In this document: positions 31,737 through 42,809 of the stretch, piece after piece
Position numbering within the stretch: the stretch's first letter is position 1
Layout of the letters: every line of letters begins with the position of its first letter
Source of the DNA: Paraphaeosphaeria minitans
Taxonomy: Eukaryota; Ascomycota; Dothideomycetes; Pleosporales; Didymosphaeriaceae
Length of the DNA: 64,000 nucleotides
Direction of reading: 5' to 3'
NCBI GenBank assembly: GCA_015832175.1
Contig: WJXW01000010.1
Span: forward strand, 1,240,001 to 1,304,000
Program-made: the position numbers and the translations under genes
Notes under the pieces: model-generated
What the model was told of the DNA's origin: nothing
The model's database searches: none
What the model saw: only the letters and a program-made list of their open reading frames with translations

Positions 31737-33799
31737 GGCTGTGCGCTACAATAATGCGACTGTGCGGGTCAGTACGACGCTCGTCAGCGTTGTACAGCAG
31801 CAGTCGAACCGCCTGACAGTCCGTCATGTCCTCGACCAGTTCACCTCTGCGCGCAGCCAAGGCCCCACGCTTGCGCCATTCAGCGCGCAGGGGCTGTCAA
31901 TCGCTGTAGCGTCGACCCTTCCGCCGCCGCAATCCTCATCGGCCAGATCCCAGATCCAGCCTCAGATCCAGCCTGCATGCTTCCGTCGCATCTCTCTACC
32001 TACACACGCCGCTTCGCAATGGTCCATCTCCGGCTAGCGGTGCCACTACGCTTAGGCATGGCTCGAGCCGTACAGCACCGCCGCCAACTGGGAGCATCGC
32101 AAATCGCCCACGCATTCATCAAAAGGCGGTGGGCATGCGCGGCCTGCTTCCTTGCCTCGCCTCGCCGCGCATCGTGACTTGTGCCAGCCTCGGCTGACAG
32201 CGCTGTGACCGGCGCTGTCATACAAGATGGAGGCCATCGACGCCATCTGGTGTCCTCGCCGCCCCCGACTTGGTTTCAAACCCCATCGCCGTGTCTCCTC
32301 GTTGCACTGTGGCCACGCCTCTCCTCGTGCCCGCGCCTCAGACCCGGGGAAACCCTGCCGCACGCTGCTCCTCTCGACGCTTTCAGCACCACTGGCGTTT
32401 TTCTCTCCACCTGACCATCGTCGCGACGTCCACCTCGTGCTGGCTTACGGGAGGCGCCCGGGTGCTCCTCCCCGCCGTTGTTTTGGCTGTATCCTAGAGC
32501 AGTGAAGAGCCTCGTCGTTGCACCTGCCCGCCAAAACATGCCCGGCAACCCTTCCGATGGGCCCAGCCCCCCCCTCAACTAACGCTCCCTCTCGCCTAAG
32601 ACTCGAGCTCGCAGTTCCACCGCAGCCAAAACCCCCCAACCTGCGTCGCCCTGCACCCGTCGTCTGTTCGTCACCGCCTCGACCTGGCTCTCGCCATCTC
32701 CAGCGCGCTGGAACGGAGTGGTCGTGTTACTGCTCGCCCCGGTATACGAAAACAAGGGAGGGACGCGGTGACATTTGCATACGGGCCGGTGATCGCGATG
32801 GACCCGGTAGCCTGGGCTTGTGCGAGCCGCTGTCCAAGTGCGAGCGTTCATGCCGAGTTCGACATACAGGTCACGGTACAGCACAAGTCACCAAACCGCC
32901 ATTCGAGTCGGTGAAGACCCTTGCCAGCTGCTGTACCTCACGGCACCCTGCAAGACTTCATCTCGCCCTATCCGGCATCTGCCTTGCTCTTCTTTCTCCG
33001 GTACGAGAACACGAAGACGCCTCCCGCACTGTACGACAGTACGGAACCTGGTGTTTGGAACCGTGTCCCGCGTCCAAGGCTGGACAACTCTGAATCTAGT
33101 CATCAATGAGCTCGCTCTGGCCAAGCAGCTCCTCCACCTCTTGCGCCAGCACGAACACCTTCGTCTATGCAGGTGCTCGACATGTTACCCAGAGCGCCCT
33201 AGATCTCCACGCTGTACTCCAAGCCGACCGCTCTTTCACCGGCGGCGAATACACGGCAACTGATCCTGACAGCCCATCTACAATCTTGAAATCGACTCAC
33301 TGCATATGCATCCTGTTTTCAAGTCACCTCGGTACCGATCTATTAGCACCTACTTCTTACAGTCTGAAGGACAGTGTGTTCGCTCTCAAACTCATGCACA
33401 ACTACGAGCAAGAGTCGATGGATCATGTGAGGTCTTCAGGTGCCCCGAAGACTATGCCTGTGCTGATTATAACGACCCGTAGAAATCGAAGATGTATTTC
33501 GTCGGATGCGTTCGCCTGAGTGAAATCACAGTCAATCAGCTAAAACACACAAACCAAAGCACACATCCACAACACATAGCCATAGCCTCACCATGTTTTG
33601 GCTCTGGCTTAGATCCATTGATCTTCTAGGCTTGTCAAGTATTCGACGTCAGAGTTTATGCCCACGGCCAAAGTATCAATGGGAAGGCTTTGCATCTGTC
33701 CAGGCATCAATGTGTCGTATTTGATAACGACGCGACACAGCAACCGACCTTCGAGAATGAACTTAGGATGCTCATGCTGCCTCTAGCCACTGAGTCTGT

Positions 33800-36700
33800 C
33801 TAATCACTTATGTCTGTTTGAGCTGCCTCTTGAGGTACTATGTCGAGCAGCATTTCATATGGCGACCGCAAGCTCACATCAGCCGACCATCTCGCCCTCG
33901 TGCTGCGCTCGTTCGATCGGACAGCAGCTTTCAGCCTGTCGAACACTATTGAATTGTTACACACCATTCCTAATCGATGCGAGCGTAGGATTACGCTTTC
34001 GGTTATTGTTACCAAATACAAGCGCGATGAGCTCTAACTGCATAGCAACAAGTACTGACTCAGCCTTGCCTGCTGTAATCAATAGCGCTTCCCTTGCATG
34101 ACTGGTCGAATCCACATTAAGTTATGCTTCGGCCCTTCGAAGTGTCCGGATTCCCTGGAACACGGTGCCTAGAAGGCATCTTTGCCGACAATCACCATGG
34201 GCAGGTCATCACGGTCCAGTGCACCTCCAAGCGCTCTACGAAACTAACCTGTTGATCCTACCAGTCACCAGTCAAGCGCAGCCAGCAGAGACTACGGAAC
34301 TGCCCTCCTGCGTACACCATATGGTTCAACATAGAGGTTGTTATCGTTGTGTGACTGCATGCAGACTCAATTCCCGATTAGCACCAATATACAACGGCCT
34401 TGGTATAGGCCTATCCTGTCGATCACCATCCGCGGCGGCCTCGACACATGCTTCATGTCATTTTCGAGGACAAACGCATGGAAGACCTGGACATGTCATT
34501 CGGCCTATTATCGGAAGATATACGACGTCCCCTAACAGATGCCCAGTGCACTACTTGTGTTTCAAGTCGAGAATGTCATTCGCCGTGTTTCTGTGAAATA
34601 TGATCTACAGCTAACGGCACGTCGTATGTCCAGATGTGAAACGCTACGGTACTCCTTGGGCACTTCGATACATCGATTTCACGAAACAGCACCAGGTTGC
34701 CGAGAGTTTTCAACAGGCCACGTTCGCGAACATAAACCTACGACAATCCAAATTTCAAATCAACGTTCCGTCCTTCTTCCGCAGATCTTCGGAAAATTCT
34801 TAGCATGCTCGCTACACTAAGCCTTCAGAGCTCTTGACGTCATGTGATGTACCGCTAGATTTAGGTTTGACGCCTGCCATCGATCTATCCCTGCATGAGT
34901 CATCCTATGGTATCGACGCCAAGACTTATCTGCCGATGGATCCGGGACTGCGAGAGGCTCGGATCTTCGAGACTTGCCTGGGTCGGCCCGTAAGGCAGAC
35001 GCACTGGACTGCGGGCGACTCACTAAATGTGATAGAGTTCTTCCATCACCGATGTGATCTTAGCTGATGACTATTGTTTCCAGAAAAATGATCACTCAGT
35101 GGCGATATTACACCGAGAAACACGTATTCGTTCCTTTCTCCAAAGTATCGAAGGTGACCAGGTCTTTGTGGCCTGAAGTCGCTCTACCTAAATCATGCAA
35201 CCTTACGGTAATAGGTACCAAGTCAATGCGTTGTTCGAACAACTTTGCATTCACGAGCATCGACAAAACGCCCATATACCTGCGATGCATATGAGCGTAC
35301 ACGCAAAGTCTGGTCATGTCTAACATTACACAACAGTGCGTCTCAACTCATAACCTGCAAAATTAGTCAATTGAAAGGACGAGACTTTGGGGTGCGCCGT
35401 GCGCTTTTCATTGGCTTTGATTCTTTAAGCGTTTCATGACTGGTGCAAAGACCTTTGGCGGCAGTGGCACTGTCGTGCTGTCGGCAAAATCACTGCCACG
35501 ATCAAGCCACGAGGAATGCGGAGCTTTACCTAGCTTGGGGAACCTTATGGGAGGAACCTAGCGCTGTCTCCTACATAAAACCGTCGCTATGTTAACCCAA
35601 GACCAGCTTCACCGGACGTTAGTGCACAGCGCTACAGGCTCGCCGTCTCCAATTCCACAAATCGGACATAACTGCGCGCTGATCCGAACATTCATGGTAT
35701 GGCGAAGGACTCTTGGCGTATGTCAACCATGCAGTAGCCTATCTAGTAGAAGTTTCGCATCTCCGGGCAACGCGTTCCTGGATTATAATGTGGTGGCTAG
35801 CGAAGCCACTCGAATCTAAGGTAACGTATCAATGTGGCTGCAATGCACTAGACACACTTGCTCTGATCTAGCGGTAACTTTCTGCTCAAGCGTATTGTTC
35901 ATTGCGCACAGAAATTGGCAAACCTAGATCTGCCTGCAGCTCGAGGCTAGACCTTGTCTTAGGTATTTGACTTTTGACTTGCTGGCTTTTGCATCTTCAT
36001 AACTCGGCTAAACCTGCTCAGCATATCCTGGATGTTGCCGTTTCCTACCTAACCGGACAAGCCCTTCGAGATCATTCCCCAGCGCTACGAATAGGTAGCA
36101 GACGTGATCTCCCAAGATTGGCGTTTTGAAAAAGAAACCGCGCAGCAAAGATTGACCTCTGCGGAACAGTTCTAAAACACCATTTGGAATGTGTCGCACG
36201 CACTTGCACATTCCGATCTTCCAGACGTCGATGTTTGTTAGGGTTTCAATCTATGGCCCGAGTGCTTCCGCAGAGATCTGAACATGGAAACTGACTTTGC
36301 GTTCAATGGAGCACGGAGACTGGCTGCAGTGGGTGGGCTCTGAGAGCGGATTTCTCCACGGCACTCTGCGCCAGCAGCTTCCAGCCTTTCAACATGAAAG
36401 CTTCTCCTTGATTTCAAACGCTGCACAACAACATCTTCCAACAGGAAACGGTCCGCAAAAGTAGCTCTATTTGCCGTCGGAAAGTTTCACCCACCAGCGG
36501 ACAGCACGCAAGTACACAGCTGAGCTCTCCCACCAGACAGCCGAATACCGTAGGCACCTTCTGCATGCAGCTCCGTCAAAGCCACCTGTGGATACCTCCC
36601 ATTTAGCTGCATGCAGCTTTATACGCGAGTATCTTCCCTTATTCGAGACTCCATCTAGCTCATCACTGGTTTTTGAACACGCAATCTCCCGCTGCAAATG

Positions 36701-39700
36701 AACGCCCACTTTCAGGTGCTTCACCTGCGAGATCGCGCTACTGCAATCCAGCGGCGCGCCTAGGTTCGCCCAGAACACCATTTCAATCCATTGTACCTCG
36801 AGTAGACTGTCTAGCAACAAGCGAGTTCCTGCGTTGCTGGCTCTGCAGTTGAGTCAAGTAGGCTGAGATTAGTTGCGCCTGCATTGGCTACACGCTGTTG
36901 TTGTTTTGCCAGGCGATTTAATGTAGCTTTGCTTCATGGCGAGGGGCTCGACATCCGTCACTGCTCGCCGGTTTCAGCTCGTAGGGAGGTTTACGTTGTG
37001 ACATCCATTCTGCCTCGTTGGATTGTTGGGATGTAGATGCCCTTCGACTCCATATGCGTGGAGAGCACCAATATCGCTGGAAGTAGACGTGGCCATGTCA
37101 TGTGCGCTTGGAGATATACGTAGCCTTATTGACCCCTGGGTACTGCTCACGCGTGTGACTAGCCCCACATGGGTGAGTACAGCGCAAGATCTTGTTCCGG
37201 ATGCTTCTTGCGACGAGGCTGTCTCTCGCACGCGAATTTATCTCTTGCATTGCACAGCGAGAAGGCGCTGCCAATGTGGATGCAAAACCGCTATCGATGT
37301 TGGGCTTTTTTCCTTCTTATTAGTTATCGTAAGATTTTTCACAAGAGTTGTTGTATTAGGCCAAGGCTGTCCAAAAGCCTTCACTGGAAAAGCAGGTGTA
37401 TACACCACGAGTTAAACATCACACATATCCTGCCTTCTATAGCACCATGCGAAGTCTAACGATCCTCTTCTGCTTTGTCGCAAAGCAAACGCGGCACGTG
37501 AGGCACGGTAAACTTATAAAGAGCATGAGAGGACATGAAGCACCATCTTCGAGCTGCAGGACGGCAGAACTGTCCTCGGATATACGTCCTACACGTTACA
37601 AGGGGAGAAAGGTACAGGATATTAGCCCTTCAAGGTTCGTACGGCCCTCGATGGGTCTTTTGTAAGTGGTTTGACACCTACTGAATGCGGCGCACCATAC
37701 TCCCGAGCCGCCCAAGAGTCTGCACACCCACCGACAGGTCTTCTCCCAGTTACACTTTAGATGTCGCCAGACGAACATTGGATTTCGGGCACGAAGTAGG
37801 CCGATTCCGGTGTGCACAGTGCGTGCCGCCTACGGACCTTGCCAACGGAACATGCGCAGCGCATAATGCTACTTCGTGACCAATGAGGAGCACATGGATC
37901 GGAAAACGCACCAAGATGTCCCAAATGTAGTTCTGGGTCTCTACATGAGGTCGAGACTTGCTGCGCTGGGAATGGTAGCTGATCTCGCTTCGCCATAATA
38001 CGGCCCCCGACCAGTGTCTTGTTCAACAGTGTCCGGTGGCGTGACGGGGGCTGAATAGCTATACACTTCTTGTGCTCTTCTGTCCATGTTTCTATCTTGT
38101 AAAGATATGAGGGTTAATTGCGTATTGCCATCGAATAACTTTAATTGTAAATACAGCTTCAATTTACTTTGCACCTCCTTCCTACACCTCCACAAGTATG
38201 GGGTCTTCCATATCTTTCTTTCCTTTTCTGCATGGTGTTTAGTATATTAAACGCCACAATCGTCCCTGGAACCTATCCTAAGCTGCTGGCTCGTAAAGGT
38301 ATCGAAACAAGAGGAAGAAATTCTGGGCAACGACACCATTCATCCTGCAGGCTTAGAAAGGCTCAAAATCTGGTGGTCTGAAGAAGGCCAAACCTCAAAA
38401 GCATTCTCTAGCCATAATCTTCCCGAATACAAGAAGACGAAATCTCCAACGAGGTCGAAGACTACCTCAAAACAGAACGTTTAGATCGAAATCAAGCCAT
38501 TTCTGGCCCTCAAGCTTTTAAGAACAAGATCCTCCACCCAGAGTGTGACGTTGAAATCCAGCAAGCCGTAAAAGAGTAAAACGTGCGGACAGATTTTCAA
38601 AGCTACTTTCAACGAAAGAACGTGCTGTTTCGAGCAAAAAAAGTCATTTTCCCGCAAATACTCTCCATGAACGGACGAGAACAGGAGAGAAGAACAGATA
38701 GACCATGTAAAACGATAAGCGCCTTTCAAAGTGATAGTTTTCATTCATGGGGTCCTAGAATAAGACCAAATGTGAGAGATTAGAGCACTATCTTTGGTAT
38801 ATAAATCCAGAAATCATTACCTGATAATAGGCGAAACTTTTAGAGAACTATTTGATCCCCAACCTCCTAAAGCTAAAATATTATTGTAGATGAATTCGCC
38901 CACATGGGGATGGAAAACGGGAGACGTTTGCGTCAATCTGGTCTGGTAAGAATGAGTAGTCAGTCCTGAATATAAGAGTGTATTAAAGGGCATTCAATAC
39001 CCGGCATAAAATGCGCTAGAATGGCAGAACATTAAAGATTTCTTCGGTCCGTACTTTGAAATCCGCTTCGAAGGGAGGGTGTTCCGAAATTACGATCCGG
39101 ATGTAGAAAAACAAGAAATTTAATTGGTGGGGTGGTTAAACAACTGCTTGGAACCTCCCTGCTGGAAAACGGATTCGCGGTGAAAGCTAGAGGTCCAGTG
39201 GAGGTGCCTTTTAGTTGGATCGCGGACGTACATCTCTCCAATTCACATTATTTTAAAGCGAGATAAACGGTACACAAGGAAGAATACGTACTCCAGGGCC
39301 GCAGCTTCGTCTCTACTGCGGCTTAACACAACCAGCTAATTGTTGTGCACTTTACTAGACAAGATAGACTCGAGCCTGGCATTCCATTGTTTTCGACATG
39401 ACTCTCGCTAATATAACGCCAATAGGTGTTTAAAAGTGGCTATGATATCTTCTCCCTCAAAGAAAAGTCGGGAAATGGAGTGACGAAGAAGGGTATGCCG
39501 AACTTGGTGGCCCTAGAGCCCTTTCTTGCTCTTTCCCGCTTAAGAAATGTCCTTGCAGCATGTAATTACCTCATCGATGCCAACGTGCGCAAGTATGTGC
39601 GCGACGTAAACGTTCGCCAGCAGGACCACTTTGGTAAGTTACAAGACTATCTAACTAATACAAAAATACACAATAGATTAAACCAAATCCTAAGACCAGT

Positions 39701-40465
39701 GGGGCACACGGCGGATGAGAGCCGGGGAGAAGCAAGAGCTTGGCAAATTATGGGATGTCTACATGAACAACAAGTGGGTTTGACATAAAGGAGGAGATGG
39801 ATAAATTCATAGAGACGTGGTTGATGAAAATCAAGCTTGCTCACTGCACTTGAAAAAAATTCAACTAACGCTAAATGGCGCTTCGAGGGATACATTAGCG
39901 CAGCAGATTACAAAGGAAACATATAATATGTACCAGGCTGTGTTTCGCGAGTGAAAGGAGTCTTGAAATGCACCTTTGAGCATACCGTGCGCGCAATCAG
40001 AGATATTGGCGGGAAGCAGGCTTAGATGGAGAGAATCTTTTCGAGGTCGTCCACAATCTCTTTTTGTCAGGAAGAGCCTTATGCACTGTCTCTTTTCTTC
40101 AAGCTAATCCTCCTAGGACATCTTAATCTTTTCGAAACCGTCCTATACCTCTATACTACTCCGTCACAATCCGCAATACCTTAGAATTGGCGTATCCTGA
40201 TCTTTAGATACACTTAGCTCGGAGAAACATGTCTCTCCGTAAGACCATCGCCGTAAAAAATGTCATTACAAAGCTGCAAGAGAGGAGCACCGTGTTCTGT
40301 ATGTCTAATGCGCTGTATCACCTCATGTTACCGTACATTGAGCCACCACTGGCCCACTCTCCACGAAAACTGACGTAAAAAAAGTCCCTTTCCTCCTTTT
40401 CGAAAGGCGCTGCTACACCTCGAGGGATCTAGCGATAGAATCCAGCCCATAGCAGCTGAGTCTTC
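33800..40465. other. Gene-poor decayed region
   Basis: About 6.7 kb with only short frames. Pieces keep protein-like composition: 33840-34037 (+) reads AAFSLSNTIELLHTIPNRC, resembling the central part of fungal F-box/2EXR-like proteins, and 39426-39788 (+) reads as a 120-codon fragment. GC content is moderate, not as low as the island on the right. Most of it I cannot assign. Confidence 0.45.
38480..39950 (+). pseudogene. Degenerate protein-coding relic of unknown family
   Basis: Successive plus-strand fragments in different frames read FKNKILHPECDVEIQQAV (about 38515-38575), IKDFFGPYFEIRFEGRVF (about 39031-39090), a 120-codon frame at 39426-39788 containing AACNYLIDANVRKYVRDVNV, and EEMDKFIETWLMKIKLA just after it in another frame. 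The coherent order of non-repetitive, protein-like segments with intervening stops and frame changes suggests an old gene remnant. I do not recognise the family. Confidence 0.35.
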
Positions 40466-41866
40466 TCAGGTGGTAGCGTCCCACTTGCGCATTGGCCTCT
40501 TCATACCCACCATCGCTGTCCGTTGCTCCGTCCAGGCTAAAATAAAGAGGCGCCCAGAACAGCGCCTATTCAGAACGAGCTTATTTGAGACAGCCTTCGC
40601 GAATGCTATCAAAAAAGGTTCGATCATCTTATCGTTGGGTGAGATGCAAGATTTTATCACTATGTTGTATTCCGGATGCTCGTCGACTGCATAATTGCAA
40701 TTGCCCACACTTTCATCGTCATCATCCCGTAGAGACAAATATGCTACTGTCTCAAGTATTTGATAGCCTTTTGCATGGCGATATCCTCCTAGTTGCCCTT
40801 GAAGTTACCAGGATCCGGACGGCGTGCTTGGAGAGAACATGATGTTAAGATGTTCCATATTAGGACAAAAGCTTGAGGTTGTTGCGTCAATAGGATGAGA
40901 CCAGAACAAAGTCTCGTCTGCCATGATGCGAAACTCCATTCTGCGCAGTTGGTAGGAAAGCGTGCGGAAGCTCCAGCTAAAGGGTTCGAAAGACGCAGAG
41001 TCCACTAGATTTGGTAGCTGCAGGCTTTGTTCGTTCAAACCATCGTCAAGATCGTTTATGAAATTGAGCTGGACATGGATCAATATATCCGGAAGCTCTG
41101 TGGCGAGAAAAGCTTTCGCAAAATGCGTCGCGCATCTCGTTTACATCCTAAAAAATCCTGTACCGCTGCATTCCTTCAACCTAATTCGGATTCTAAAGTA
41201 GTGAAGGTTCGGACATCGTGCTGCAAGGTCAATCACCATGCGGGGTTTAATCTTTGAGTACGCCAACTCTGCATCGTAGCCACTAATATGGCAGATGGTG
41301 AGACCCTGTACTGAGCACAACTGCGGGAGCTGTTCAGGCGAGAGTAAGTGAACATGCCAGCTCAAGTGTCTTTAATAATCGTAATAGCACTTGTGTACCC
41401 AGCGTGTGGCGGCAAACACCGATAAGTGTATTCATCTATCGTGTTGGCTCCGTTCTTCTGCCTTTCCGATTGCCCTGAAGGATCCTTCAACCTGCTCGGC
41501 GAACACTAAATCTTTGCAGTCGAGGTTTTTGAATGACTCGTCGCATTGAACCGGCGCTGCTCTTAGTCCCGGGGTACGTTTCTTCCGTATATCGCGGCGT
41601 CGGTTTGGGATGCGTTGGCTCAAGAACGGGAAAATGCGAGTGCAGTTGAACCTCTGAAGGATACCGGAATTGGTTAGATATGTACAAATTTCTCGGCCTC
41701 TGTTGGGTGCAAGGTCGAGAAACTGAAGCTTGATAATGTTCCGGATGCTCGTTCTGTGAATCTTTGCGACACAAAACCCGTCGCTTTCGGGTCTTCACGT
41801 AGCAGAAACTCACACATAAGATCTATCAGTTCCTGCGGTAGATTTTCTATTGGTGAAATTAGAGAA
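40466..41866 (-). pseudogene. Broken F-box / leucine-rich-type protein gene
   Basis: On the minus strand an F-box-like start ENLPQELIDLMCEFLLRED (about 41848-41790) is followed by protein-like sequence to a stop near 41672. In other frames come LIDLAARCPNLHYFRIR-like sequence (41141-41365), LPNLVDSASFEPFSWSF and ADETLFWSHPIDATTSSF (40805-41083), and MIEPFLIAFAKAVSN (40466-40738). The order F-box, CPNLEYL-type segment, conserved central ADETLFWP-type segment and C-terminal AFAKA segment is that of a large family of fungal F-box proteins of unknown substrate. At least three frame changes or stops separate the parts, so I call it a pseudogene. Introns could explain some junctions but not all. 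Confidence 0.7.
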
Positions 41867-42809
41867 TCATAAGTCAGTGTCGCATATGAGCAGATGGTGA
41901 GGAGTCGATAAATGGAAGGGACAATGGGAAGCTGCTGGGTAAACGCTAAACTGATTATAGCGTAGAGAGGTACCTACCTAGTGCAATGTAAATATAGAAT
42001 TCATCGTACCTCGGTTCCTCGCCCCATCGTCGTCATTGACCTCCAACTGGATGTATCGACTGTTTCAAATGATGCATTTTCATTAAATTCCAACCAGTCT
42101 AAGCATATTTCAAAGTGATTTCCAGATTCCAGAGTCAGGCAGGATCAGTATGCAGTATGATTGTTCTACTAGCTATCTTTCACTATACGATTGAAAGCCA
42201 TAATCGATCGATGGGTTTTCTGATCACAGGTGATGGAATTTATATCTACATCATCATCATCGCTGCGCAGCATCATAAGCAGTTGGTCCCCATGATTAAC
42301 CCTGACTCCCTGAACGCAACAATGATCCCTTTATCGAAACTATTGTCCACTTGATCTATACCCACTCTCAAGACCATCCCCGTGCATATGTACCTGACTG
42401 CCGATGGCAAGCCCTGCAACTTAGGTCGTGGTGATCTGTAGTAAGTTTGTACTGGTAACGCGTTTCTATTAGGGCTACCGTATGGATGGCAAAGTACGCA
42501 AATGAAGTTTACCAGAGATGAAGGCGTTGGACCAATTAGTGTACTCTGAACATGGGTAAATTTTCTTTGGAACTCGAGACCACAACACATGCCAAAGGAA
42601 TTAGCAAGTAGAAGGTCTCCAAACGAGCCCCACATGGCCTTTCAAAAATACATTCTCACTGATGAACACGAACACACTCAACGTCGTTTCATTATAATCC
42701 GCTCCTTAATTACCCAATGCCAACGATCACTTACAAAAATTGGAGATCATTTTGCATCGAGTCAAAATCATCACCCACAATTCCAAAGCATTGCACACGG
42801 CTTCTTCCC
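41867..42809. other. Intergenic, no supported gene
   Basis: About 940 bp with short frames only. A TACCTACCTAG word occurs near 41970 and a TCATCATCATC run near 42250. Confidence 0.45.

Larger units (their letters stand above)
28517..33799. other. 5.3-kb GC-rich region with clustered simple repeats, no supported gene
   Basis: The region upstream of the homeobox gene contains many long but overlapping open frames on both strands, as expected of GC-rich DNA. The best plus frame (30967-32037) is mostly translated microsatellite. Simple repeats are listed separately. It could hold a long promoter or leader of the homeobox gene or a non-coding RNA; nothing in the sequence proves either. Confidence 0.5.

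Noticed and set aside
30967..32037. Plus-strand ORF of 356 aa with KVQSKSSQSP and SPSPSP runs
   Set aside because: Most of the peptide is translated minisatellite and microsatellite; the non-repetitive parts show no motif. Kept as repeats only.
33106..33519. Plus-strand ORF of 137 aa
   Set aside because: Ser/Thr-rich without a signal peptide or motif. Another frame contains a short Cys-containing stretch (CEVFRCPEDYACADYNDP), too little to call a gene.
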